A stretch of 64,000 nucleotides of DNA from Zerene cesonia. Its lineage: Eukaryota > Arthropoda > Insecta > Lepidoptera > Pieridae. The notes under the pieces are model-generated. The model ran no database searches. It saw only the letters and a program-made list of their open reading frames with translations, and was not told the origin of the DNA. Made by a program: the position numbers and the translations under genes. Where the stretch lies: the NCBI RefSeq assembly GCF_012273895.1, contig NC_052102.1, positions 4,920,917-4,984,916 on the forward strand, given 5' to 3'. This document shows, in pieces, positions 24,744-35,351 of the stretch (the stretch's first letter is position 1; the number at the start of each line of letters is the position of its first letter).

Positions 24744-26917
24744 TAAGATAGATATATTAAACAAATACCAAATGTAATGTAACAATAATAGAAAAAAAAA
24801 CTTTTCAACGTAAAATAGCTTAAAAAATAAAGATATAATAATGCATTGTTCTGTTTTTACTATTTTTACATGAACAAACCATTTAAAATGCTATCTACGC
24901 AAGTAGTACTACGTATTTAATGTCTTTCCTAATGTATTATTATTTATCATTCGAAGCAATTTGGCGGTATTCCAATGAAAGTATTTCCTATTACTTAGCG
25001 TACTTCGATCCAACTATACACACGTGCACAACTGAGAAAATAATGGAAGAGTGAAATTTTAACTACAAATATTTTGTGTGTTCAATAACTATTAACTACT
25101 ACTCGAAATTTTGAAGACTCTAAATTAAAACCTCAATTACTCGTTGTAAAGAGCGCCTTTAATTCAATAATGAAGTTGACAAATTTCACAGTTTATGCAA
25201 GAGATATGCGGGTCAAGTGCTTTTAAGATACAACTGAGTTTAACAATAGCTGCAAAACTTGAATTGAAAGAGCATAAATTCAAACGATATAACAAGCTCA
25301 AATATAAAAGAACCTTAGACTTAATGTTCAGTTTATAAATAAAACACTACGAACCCACAATAAAGTTATGATAAATTGACTCTCCGTGATATCGGTTTTA
25401 TTCTGTCTCTGGAGAGAATGTGCCGGCTTATAATTTATAAATAATATATAAAATTGCAACATTGGGTATAGATTATATGCTCGTACTCTTCTTACTTTAC
25501 AGAGGTACAATATTAATATTAGTTTAACGATAAAACGATAAAACGGATTAATTATTTTTTAATTAAAATAAACATAAAAGGACGTATCCGCGGTAAATTC
25601 TAAATTGAAACGTACCTACGTTTTTGTTATTTATTCAATTTTATTACTGAATACAAATAGACAAAGGTAGGTGTTTAATCAATGTTGATACAAAATATTG
25701 CTGTTGTCCAATACATGGATTATAAATATGATTTTATTTTTTTTTTGTGTGTACAGAGTATTTTGACATAATCAAAGCTATTACAATATACACCTCACCT
25801 TATAGACAATTTTAAAGTTTCATAGAATTGTACCTTTTAAAACTTTTAAAATCTGAACAAACAAGCATAAGTCATGAAGCCTGAGTCACGCTTTTACATT
25901 GTTAACCCTATTAACACTAAAGCTTATAAAATTAAGCACGTGCGTTGAATAAAATAAAATATTGGAGTGATTTAAATATTTACAACGAACAGAGAACCCA
26001 GAACAATGAACATGGACAGCATAAAATATATTTATGGTCATTGATTTAAGCGATACGATGTCCAATTTTAAAATTATAGTTTACATTAAACTGCCGTATT
26101 TATTGCTGTTTTTCCGGATGTAATAAAGTAAATCGAATAAATTGGTAATGTATTTAAACCAATAGCAACCGTATAATGTTCTTTAATATCTCGAAATCAT
26201 AATCAAGAAATTTTATTAATAATAATGTAATATATAAACGATAAATTTGGTGTAATGAAGGCGTTTTATTAAATTCATGTGTACCGTCAGTGAATTTATG
26301 AAAAAAAAATTAAAACTATTATTAAATTACAGTTTCAATATTTAACAATAACAATTAAGAAGTGTAAAAAGCAAATTAAAACTAAACGTTGTGATGGAAA
26401 ACAGGCGAGTGCTATCATTTGTTAAGTGTGCGCATCAGACGACGCATTAGTAAGATTAAAACTTGTAAAAGCAAAGAAGCAACTGCTTTCACTCCGTCAC
26501 TATTCTACATAGCTATAAGAAAGTCAGAGACAATTTCTCCCCAGTTTACAAATACTGGACAAACTGTGCAAACGATACAAATAAAATGTGTATTTCGACA
26601 GAGTCATTTTTCTACAAGCAATTTTGTTACTACGCTACATGCGATTTAACTTCTGGTTTATTTTTTGATAAATGATCGTAGAGTATACTTCCTCTTGTAC
26701 AATATATTAGAATTCGAATTTCATCCAATAATGTACTCATTGACTTGACAAGTTTAAACGATGTTATTTAATATTGATTACATTTACCGGCGCGATGAGG
26801 TCGAGTCGTCTCTCAATATTAATTATATTACAGCTAAGGTAAAGTTAAGACGTAAAATGTAATTTTAGATGATAAAAGTTTAGAACGTCTGGCTATAATA
26901 TTTTGTAACCTACTTAC
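24744..26917 (-). other. AT-rich stretch, probable start of a long intron
   Basis: Follows the donor at 26917 on the minus strand (GTAAGTAGG). No gene, strong exon or repeat recognised. A 76-codon frame at 26419-26649 fits chance. Confidence 0.4.
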
Positions 26918-26975
26918 CGATGATAAGCCGTAGAAGGCTAGCCGCAAGCAAGCCCAGGTCTGGAGAGTTAGCCAT
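26918..26975 (-). CDS. candidate first coding exon of a secreted or membrane protein
   Basis: ATG at 26975 opens 19 codons plus one base (phase 1), then a perfect donor G|GTAAGTAGG at 26918/26917. The peptide is MANSPDLGLLAASLLRLII. Its Leu/Ala-rich stretch resembles a signal peptide, interrupted by one Arg. Codons are far GC-richer than the surroundings. The start is supported by G at +4 and by an in-frame TGA two codons upstream. A small upstream ORF ends in the TGA that overlaps this ATG (TGATG). The rest of the gene must lie at lower coordinates behind a long intron. The family cannot be told from 19 residues; insect cell-surface proteins often have such a short first exon before a large intron. 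Confidence 0.45.
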
Positions 26976-27013
26976 CAGTCACATTCCTGGGTCCAATTAA
27001 TTTCACCAGCCAT
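26975..27013 (-). other. upstream ORF overlapping the start of exon 1
   Basis: A 12-codon ORF (MAGEINWTQECD) ends at TGA 26977-26975. The last base of the stop is the first base of the ATG at 26975, giving TGATG. This stop-start overlap is known to allow termination-reinitiation, so it could lower or control translation of the main frame. Confidence 0.35.
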
Positions 27014-27080
27014 CACACACAACGCAACACCACCACGCACTCGACAACACTGAATTAATTATTTCTGTACTGATATCAAG
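27014..27080 (-). promoter_or_regulatory. possible 5' UTR and initiator for exon 1
   Basis: The minus strand carries a CA/GT-rich leader and two initiator-like TCAGT motifs; the one at 27053-27049 would put the start near 27051. There is no TATA box at -30, so this would be a TATA-less promoter. Confidence 0.25.
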
Positions 27081-27621
27081 ATATTGTCGAGACGACAATA
27101 CCATAGTTATTAAGTCAACAAGATCTTCAGAGGACGCGACACGTTTAACTAAAAACAAAGTTTCCTACAAGTCCATTATTAGATTGTACAAGTTAATATT
27201 GGTGGAAAGCGTCGGTGACGGTGTGTACCTATTCCCTGGGGGACGGCAGGGAACATGTACAATAACTCATGCGAAATTGGAGTAACTTTTTTAATTTACG
27301 CTTCGCAATAAATGCAAGCTTGGCTTCATGATTTATGCGAGATAGCACTGATAATATTCGATGCACTCTCATTCCGCACAATAAAACTCAATATTTACTA
27401 ATTCCCGGACAGCGACGTTCAAACACGCTTAAATAATGCAAATTGTACACATTTAAAATTCAACTAGAGATAAGCCAAGATTGAAGACAAATGGCAACTG
27501 AGTTAAGACATGAAAACGACAAAAAGTTAAGCTTAGTAGACAGGACAAAAGACATAGTGCTCTTAATCGTGACTCGTGGCCATTATTAAGAAAAATACCC
27601 TCCCTACTTAACGGTTGAGTG

Positions 27622-27660
27622 TATATAAGAAACGGCTTCAATGCTAGTGACCCAGTTATC
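27622..27660 (+). promoter_or_regulatory. TATA/initiator core promoter candidate
   Basis: TATATAAG at 27622-27629 lies 32 bp before the A of CCAGTT (27652-27657), a good insect initiator. This is the textbook spacing. The predicted start at 27654 gives an 18-nt leader before ATG 27672. TATA plus initiator is typical of developmentally regulated insect genes such as those for cuticle proteins and peptides. Confidence 0.4.
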
Positions 27661-27671
27661 GGTTAGTTAAA

Positions 27672-27776
27672 ATGCAAATTTTTATCTTTTGTTTTCATAG
27701 ACAAATCGACAACACACGAGTACGCTCGTACCGACATATTTTCACTTTATACAACGCCAGCTTCATTTTGCGTTAA
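27672..27776 (+). CDS. possible small ORF (34 aa), unknown
   Basis: The first ATG after the predicted start site at 27654 opens 34 codons, beginning MQIFIFCFHRQIDNTR and ending before TAA at 27774-27776. The first eight residues are hydrophobic but too few for a full signal peptide. A T-rich tract ending in TTTTCATAG (27693-27701) inside the frame could instead be a splice acceptor. No homology is recognised; kept only because of the promoter just upstream. Confidence 0.18.
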   Translation: MQIFIFCFHRQIDNTRVRSYRHIFTLYNASFILR

Positions 27777-29592
27777 TGAAGCCGTAGCTTAAATGCAAAT
27801 ATCGCTTGAAATGTATATGAAAATTTATAATAAAGTAGGTAGCCACTGTTTAGTTAAGCAGTACAGAACTATTCGTTAGAATAAATGCTTTGCACATAAT
27901 TCCGGCTATTTTAATGTTTCATAACGCTTTTGTAACAAAGAGCGTAAGTTTTTAAACCATTTTAAAACAGCTACGACCAAAGTAAAAGATTCAATTAACA
28001 TAATGTATTGTGGGGATGTTTTAATTTGTGGCCGCTAGCTTTGAAATGCATAAGGATTCAAAGCTTTTTAATTGAATTGTTTTAAAACTGGCCTTCGTTT
28101 CATTACCAGATGGACTACCAAAGTACCTTACCTCGAATTAACGTAACAAAAATATACAAGTTTCCGTAGTCACATATAGAAATGAATATTCTTTAAACGT
28201 GTGTATTATGTTTCTCTAACCCAATCATACAGGGCATATAGAATTATTCGAGCACTTCGAGTTTTATTGAATGGGTCCCTTTAAATCAGTTCCTTTCACA
28301 TCTATACGAAGTAATATATTCTGAAAGTTCGTGAACAAAATACAAATAAGGTTGGGTCGTCTGAAGTGGCGTAGCATGAAAAACCCTTCAACTAAGCGGA
28401 GACCTCGCGACGCCAAACTAGCGTTACAAGTGCTTTTGATTTCACCCTAACCAACTAAAAAGCTTCTAGCTATTTTTAAAGTTTATTACTGAATTTTCAA
28501 CTTTAATTAAATCAGCTTTAACAACATCATATATCAAATAACGGTAAACCATTTCAAATGAATACTGGTTTAATTAGAAAATAGTTGTGGGCGAGGACTG
28601 TAAAGTGGACGACAAAATCTATTAGAGTAATCTCGTTACACAACACGCCGTGTGAAGTTTGCATCCCACTTCTAAGGCGCAGCTTACCGCAAAATACTGA
28701 AATAAATGAATGACCGTTTTTTCTACAATAATTTATGACCGCTTTTTAAGTTTTTTAAGAGTCCTCCGTCACGGTATGATTTGTGGTTAACCCTGAGAAA
28801 TCGTGCCTAATTGACACTAAACGTTGGTATCTTCCTAATAAAATGAAGCCAATTAAATAACTTTACACTACAAAAACAATCGCTGTGTTGAAAGAGCTTC
28901 TAACATTCAAATGTAATCAAAGTATGTTATTTATAATTATTGGCAAAACACTCCCAATATATTCAATATGAGATATTCATTAATGGCAATATTTCATTTT
29001 CAATTAAAATTAAATACCGCATTCTGATAACGTTTATGGACTGTTATGAATTATGGTAAATATTTCTACATTCAATTGATTTTGTTTTTCAAGTGCCGAA
29101 ATAAGAGTTAAAACAAATTGGCATATAATTATAGTTAAAATAATTAATATCAGGATATGTATTGAATCACAATAATAGAGTGATATTAAGTGAAGGTACA
29201 TAAAAAAAGTAGTAGAAGACAGAACCTACTATAAAAACAGTTATATTAGATTCTTTACAAACAGATTCATTGACTGGTTCCATAACCATCTTATAACATT
29301 ATCATAACAAACCATTTCGAGAAAGTAATTTTTTTAACGGAAGCGGGTATAAATACAGGATCTAGGTAGAGGTAGAAACAAAGTTTTTCCAACATATCGT
29401 ATATCAACAGTGCACACAAGCTTGCTATGCTAGATATTTATCACACTGAAACTGCAATAAAGCCTCGGCGATAGCACACGGTAGCAAGGACGACATAAAT
29501 GTGTCCTGCGTTTTCAGACTGTTTTCAAAACACAATTCCGCCCGAGACCACTACTCTACAACGTAAACATCATTCAATTCCAAGTTAGATTT
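27777..29592. other. AT-rich noncoding stretch
   Basis: No supported gene. A TATA-like TATAAATA at 29348-29355 has no initiator at +30. Confidence 0.5.
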
Positions 29593-29886
29593 TTATGAGG
29601 GATCTTGTTGTACGGTGCTATCAGATAATTTCATTTCAATTTTAGCAATTTTCAGACGTCCGCGATGTTGTTCAAGTTGTTCAAGTATTATATTTCTTAC
29701 ATCATTTCGCTTCTTAGAGTTTATTTCTAAAAACGTTAAAATATTTCTTCTTCTTCGGAACCACATTTGGTGGTTTTCGTGAAATTTCAAAGAGCCTTCA
29801 AATGTCAATTTAGCTTGCAAAAAACAAAACATTATCTTCTTAGCGCCAGTAAGGCTCTGCGACGACGAATCAAAGAGTCGGCGCAT
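29593..29886 (-). CDS. possible 97-aa ORF, unknown
   Basis: Starts at ATG 29886 and ends at TGA 29595-29593. The composition is more protein-like than other frames here: a Lys/Arg-rich middle (MWFRRRRNILTF) followed by a charged, helix-prone C-terminus (VRNIILEQLEQHRGRLKI). A consensus-like donor (GTAAGTAT at 29935-29928) lies upstream on the same strand, with an acceptor-like TCGTCGTCGCAG inside the frame. Joining them does not give a longer open frame. No domain is recognised and the length is within chance expectation, so this may be noncoding or a gene relic. Confidence 0.2.
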   Translation of the reverse strand: MRRLFDSSSQSLTGAKKIMFCFLQAKLTFEGSLKFHENHQMWFRRRRNILTFLEINSKKRNDVRNIILEQLEQHRGRLKIAKIEMKLSDSTVQQDPS

Positions 29887-32843
29887 GACTTTTCGTTTGC
29901 AAAGGTAGAAAAATAATATCGAACGTATACTTACAAGGGTAAATCTTTTACATAATAGTCTTTAATCTACATCTTCAACGTAAAGTAAGTATGCTTTTTA
30001 TATTCACAATAGTGCCAAGGGACCACACATTATATTTTATTTCCAAACTAGGTAGAATAGATTATCTCGATAATCGAAGGAGAACGGATTGCCGTATATA
30101 GGGGGATAATTTATTCACTATTCCTTTAATGATTATTTTTAAAATAACTGTGGAATAAGACTTTTATTATTTCTGAATTCAAATAAATAATATATTATGT
30201 ATAAAATATGTATTTATATCTCAGTATAAGCTTATCAACATTTATCGTGCGTCATATTACTTAATCAATAAAACTATATCTTCATAAAACCCTGCCTCCA
30301 ATATAAACTATAGGTATCTATTTGGTTGTTTTCGAAACAAAAAAACAATGAAGAACGTTTTATGAAGGACTCTATTTTATTTGGTGGATTATACACTTGT
30401 GGAAGGTGTCTATTAAATACACTGTTATTTATTATTATAATATAGAATAGAAGAATGGTTATTGGGAAATGTAGGTCAGAACCTTAACAAAAGTTTGGAT
30501 ATATTTTTCGTTCCAATGGACACTCATAACAGTTGGTAAACAATTTAGTTAAAGTATATGCGACAATACGATATATATATATTACTCTTCTTTTAATAAA
30601 GACAAATACGAGTATGTTTATAAATTACATGATATATCTTGTTATTTGATTAATTTGTCTCGGCCGTGAAAACATAAAGCTTAAACTCGTTTTCAAACGT
30701 CGGTTAATGAAATAATTTGTACATACCTTTGCATTTAAATTTTGATCCAAAAGGATTGTAATAAAAACTAGAATTCATTATTGTTTTTTGGTAATACACC
30801 TTTATTTAATGGTATAATATCTCCATGCATGCATTTCTATTACATTTTCATAACATAAAGAGCTATAGACATAATACGAAAATTTCAATGACGTTATTTG
30901 TTTATATCTAAACTAGATCGTTTCATTTTGATCTTTCATAAAAACAACCTTCGTTCTACTTCCAGGAACAAAGAAACTCCGAGGCACGGCACATGCATTC
31001 GCATACTAATTAAAGCTGCTTCTCTTATGTACAGATATGAAAAAAACTTAGTGAAGTTCAAGACTACAAAGTCTGTGACTGTGAATTCTTAAAATTGATA
31101 ATGTAGTTATTGTGTAACATATAAACAAATGAATGTTATAATTACCTTAATACGTTAAAAGTTTGACACAGTTTTTGTATTTAATCTAATTTTAATCATC
31201 TAACTCGTATGGTACAAAACTCTTAATTGTTTTAACATTAATTTCGTGACGCATCCATTATTTGGATTAAAGTCATTAATAAATCATTAAGTATCAAGAG
31301 GGTTGCTTTGGCGATTACTGCTCCTGACAGTTTATTAATTGTGTGTGATTATATTTAGTAAGCTCGCATATATAAGTTTTGTTTAGCTGCCCTCCACATG
31401 ATTACTGCAACCACATTATAAACGTGTATTTACACTGTTAATTTTAAACAATTGTTGTGCGGTCAGGTCTAATTCAATATTATATTACTCATTTGATTAG
31501 TAACATAATATTTGGTGTTTGGTTTGTGTTAATACATCTGCATGATGCATTGTGGTGTGTTTAGTAAATTATGTCAAAAACATGAATCACTAGCAAAAAG
31601 GATCAATTGATGTTTTTGCGAAGAGTAATCAGCAACTATTTAAGGTATTTATTTAGATCGTAATTATCAAAATTACTGTATAAACAAAAACCCTTACACA
31701 TTTTCGGGAAAAGTGGGAAGGGTTTGTAAAGGAAATGAATGACGGATGGTATTTTATTTTCACCTAAACAGACAAGGAAAGGAGGATAGAAGGAACGTGT
31801 GAGGTCAACCGAATGATGTGTGTCACAACATCGTGAAATCGAGAATCCAAAGGTAACAACCCCGTTTAGAACTTAATACAATTTACCGTGTACCCTTTCA
31901 GTGTACGAATAGGGTTGTTGCTTTGATTTCCGAAGTGCTTGAAACCTTTGTATGAGATGTATTTGCAAATCTATTTTGAGTATATGATTGATCACAGGCT
32001 TATAGAGGACGGCAAACGTATTTATACGTTGGTTTAACATAGTGCGTGCAATTACAATCAAGTCTTGAGAAGCAATTTCATGTATTAATGTTTCTTTAGT
32101 AAAGTTTCTCGTATAAAGTGTTTATCTTGATTCTTTCTTAATTTCGATTTTACGCTCTGTTAGCTTCTTATTATACGAAAATATTACTCTATAAAAATCG
32201 ACAGGAATGATTTTATAAAAAGAACAAATATTTCATAAATGGTATTAGACAAGAAATAAGGCTGAGGAAAAATCGCTGGCCGCTAGGAGGAAAAATAAAA
32301 ATGAAAATTACCATCTTCACTTGAACGCGCAAAACATTTAGGTTCTCTGATATAATCGGCCATATTTAGAATTCACTAGAGGAGGCAATAAATTTTCCAT
32401 TGACGACGAGACGAAGAATTGAACAAAAACGGCTCTTGTTGGATTGGGAGTCTAACAATGGATAATTTATCGTGGTCGGCTCAGGCACGCCATTTTGCGT
32501 AAAAGAGCTGGTGGTCTCACACTATTTTCACGATCGGTTGGATTTTATTCTTCATTGATACGCGCAAATAGCTTTTGAATTGACACTATGAGCATAATGT
32601 AGGGCAATAAGTTACACGCATCAGCTCATTCATAATAATATTTCACTTTAAATGGAATAGGATATTTTTACTTCAGTGTCACTCCCACTATTATGATGAA
32701 AATGATGCATTGTTTTTATCGGGTAGTAAAGGATTAAATAACGGTAAAACCAAGAAAATGAGGGTTAAGAAATTTTACGCAAAATGATATAGGATCATGT
32801 TGGTAATTGATGTACGCGGGTATTTATACATTTACCTAGAAAT
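29887..32843. other. AT-rich noncoding stretch
   Basis: No supported gene. Contains the imperfect hairpin at 31688-31725. Frames of 60-65 codons fit chance. Confidence 0.5.
31688..31725. repeat. imperfect hairpin with 4-nt loop
   Basis: AAACCCTTACACATTTT faces AAAAGTGGGAAGGGTTT across CGGG; 13 of 17 positions pair, with the ends fully paired. It may be chance or the tip of a small foldback element. Confidence 0.35.
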
Positions 32844-33482
32844 TAAAGACTTTTTAACGGATTTTAACGCGATTATTCATTAGGAATATTATTTAACCCG
32901 ACGTTTCAAACTCTACAGTGAGGATGTTCACGGGGTGACTAAGATGTATGATGTTGTTTGTAAAGTGCCTGCACCTATGTATCCACAGTCATTATGTTGA
33001 GTATTTTTCCAGATGTTGGCAGTATTGACTGATAGCGTCTTTTCTATGTTTGGCATGCGAATTTAAATTCTTAAGAACAGAACCCTAGGTGTTTGAGAGC
33101 TTCACACCACCTTCTGTTAAAGTTTGCATGCTTTTTTTAATTTAATAGCCTCGCCAGTCTTGAATTTTTTTTCTGGCAACGGTTTGTGGTTGGTTACATC
33201 TTTGAAGTATTAGTAGTCCAGTGTGTGTCACACTTATTGGCTACAAATGCTTCTTTTTGGTTGGTAGGAGAGACGTCAATCACAGTCTCACTTGTAAACA
33301 CCCGCTTCCTGTAAAAAAATATTACTATTCATTGGTCTCAAGAATTAGTTTCTCGTCTTGTGCGGCTTGTATATAGTTTTAATTGAAGCTCCGATGTGTC
33401 TCTGTGGCCAAACTCGCTGTAAATTGTTCGTAACTTCGATTTAAATAATATAGTGAATAAATCGCTTTAAAAAAAAAGTCTA
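32844..33482 (-). mobile_element. decayed Penelope-like retroelement fragment with inverted ends
   Basis: Both ends carry the same roughly 85-bp sequence in opposite orientation (32844-32934 and 33400-33482). Shared blocks are 'tttaacggattttaa', 'cgatttattcattatattat', 'acccgacgtttcgaa' and 'acagcgag...gtggtcacgg' in diverged form. Inside, the minus strand keeps a broken reading frame (33206 to about 32992) with FKDVTNHKP, GEAIKLKK, SMQTLTEGGVKLSNT and VLKNLNSHAKHRK, one frameshift in an A run and an internal stop. The RE.IEI...N.E.G..LS pattern recalls the C-terminal end of the GIY-YIG endonuclease of Penelope-like elements, where inverted terminal repeats are known. The class is inferred from memory of the motif, so it is moderately uncertain. 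Confidence 0.45.
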
Positions 33483-35154
33483 TAATTATTTAAAATGTTA
33501 TTATTATCTTTAAAGCACATCTTTCAATTTTCTGACCGTTCACTGTAAACCATTTAAAACACAGCCTTTTATTACAATAATTAATAAACCGCCTCTTATC
33601 CCTATACACTGCTTAAATTCAGGATGAATTTTATTTTCACAAAAAGGTTTAACCAAAGCACCAACAAAGTTGCGGAGTTGATGTATAAACCTTCATCTGA
33701 TTTACCATGTTTCAAATGTGTAACACACGGCCTTTCATGAACCCGATTTTTCACCGTTTTCATCTCTAACTAAACTTGATAACGTTTACTTGACTTGACT
33801 TGAATAGGTCATTGGAGTCTATAGTTACACCGGGTGACTGATTTTGCTAAAATATTTTTTCACAGTCATCGTTTGTTGATTTAATTTACTACATACCTGG
33901 TAGTTTGTGACTGGCATACGTAAAAGATCATATAAAATTTGTTTTATTTCAAATTCCATATCATATTTCTTTATGATAATAAATTGTATTAAATTTAAAA
34001 ATTTATGCATTTTAGCAAATATAATGACCTATTTATCTTGACATGTTGTTGATATAATTCAAAACAGTACTTTGAAATATATTTAAAAGCTTGCTAGTAT
34101 AGCATGAAATATGCAACGTAGCATGCAAAAATGCCTCAACCAGGAGACGCTCTTACAATGATTTGTGGCCTTTTTATCGCGATTCTCTAAATAAATTGTT
34201 TTATATACATCACAACATACCTCTTGTGACATTGCCGTTAGTAATATGTTAGCTTTCTACCTTCATACAAGCTCATACATATATAAAAAGCTTTACAAAT
34301 AAAAATGGCTGTATAAAAGATACTAGACGTAAGCTTGAAACAGTTATACGGAACGTACATTTGTAATAAGCTAAGAATATGTTCTGTAAAAAGTGTGCAT
34401 AATGTCATTAAAATTATTCAGCTCTCATCTCAAAATGCTTTGCTTTTCAATTATGTATGCAATTGTCATAAAATATCAAGTAAGTAAGTTAGTTAGTAGT
34501 AAGTTAAGTGTGTAAAACAGTTTGCATTGATCTGTCGTGTATCATTGACGTACGTTAGTCGCATCTTATAATCCCTCTATATCCCTTCCTAACACAGGAA
34601 GTTTTTCAGAGAAATAAAGTATATAAAGTACTTTAATCACAACATAAATGTGTGGGTTATTAATCAAAATGAAATAACATTCAAATAAATTTCTTATTAA
34701 TTCAATCCATGACCTTTTACAAAAAATTGTAAGTACGCCCCACGAAATGGAACGAAGAAAAATAATTATATTTGATGGTTCGAAAACTTACATTATGATT
34801 CTAGAAATTTCTGAGAAACGTTGGAAAACAGTAGAATAAATATAGAGAGAAGAGTAGGTATTTTAGTATTGATTAAAACATTTTTTTTTGCATTGCATTA
34901 AGTATTACTATTTACGGTGCATAAATATGATAAATATTGACGCTATACAAAACAAATACTAGGAGCTGGGTTTGTAAAGGCTATGGATAGTTATTGTAAT
35001 TAAAATTTTATACCTTGTTTATTTGTATACCCGAATATGTGCTGTAAATTACTATATGCTACATAAAGCATCTAATTATTGTTTAAAATTGCGTTTAACA
35101 AGGCGCTTCTGATTGCAAAGTTAGTGAAACATAATCATCAATATTAAAATAAAT
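33483..35154. other. AT-rich noncoding stretch
   Basis: No supported gene. Small simple repeats: three ACTTG units at about 33788-33802 and a GTAA/GTTA run at about 34479-34511. Confidence 0.55.
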
Positions 35155-35167
35155 AACCTTGCTCCTT
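35155..35167 (+). repeat. target-site duplication, left copy
   Basis: AACCTTGCTCCTT, identical to 35339-35351. It abuts the outer end of the inverted repeat at 35168, marking the left edge of the insertion. Confidence 0.8.
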
Positions 35168-35338
35168 GAGAAATTTTGAAAGAATAGAAAAAATTTGATC
35201 ACGAGGCAGGACTCGAACCTTCGTATCTTGCCTAACCGTAGCAACGCCTAGCCTCTCGGCCACCCGTGATCAAATTTTTTCTATTCTTTCAAAATTTCTC
35301 ATTTATAAAGCATTTCAATGCTATAAAACTAAAAATTA
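35168..35338 (+). mobile_element. foldback retroposon with a tRNA-like core
   Basis: The 171-bp insertion sits between 13-bp direct repeats. Order: left arm 35168-35203; 61-nt centre; right arm 35265-35300, the exact 36-bp reverse complement of the left arm; and a 38-nt AT-rich tail ending 'aaaactaaaaatta'. The centre plus inner arm ends form a tRNA-like cloverleaf on the minus strand. A 13-bp duplication and an A-rich 3' end are typical of LINE-mediated retroposition, not of a cut-and-paste MITE. The tail holds its own small palindrome (AGCATT-TC-AATGCT). I know no named family with this structure. Confidence 0.65.
35198..35269 (-). tRNA. tRNA-like sequence (pseudo-tRNA), apparent anticodon GGU
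   Basis: The 72 nt fold as a cloverleaf: acceptor TCACGGG/CTCGTGA (one G-U), a D arm GCC/GGC with loop GAGAGGCTA, anticodon arm TTGCT/GGCAA (one U-G), 5-nt variable loop, and T arm GAAGG/CCTGC with loop TTCGAGT (one mismatch). The A box TGGCCGAGAGG and B box GGTTCGAGTCC are intact, and a T6 Pol III terminator (35193-35188) follows the 3' end by a few bases. The anticodon loop ACGGTTA has C at position 33, normally U, and U at 37, normally a purine. It is therefore unlikely to work in translation. The anticodon by position would be GGU (Thr). Confidence 0.55.
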
Positions 35339-35351
35339 AACCTTGCTCCTT
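35339..35351 (+). repeat. target-site duplication, right copy
   Basis: AACCTTGCTCCTT directly follows the A-rich tail ending at 35338. The bases beyond it differ from those after the left copy, as expected for a true duplication. Confidence 0.8.

Noticed and set aside
29348..29355. TATAAATA as a promoter
   Set aside because: No initiator at the expected distance and no gene after it; such strings are common in AT-rich DNA.
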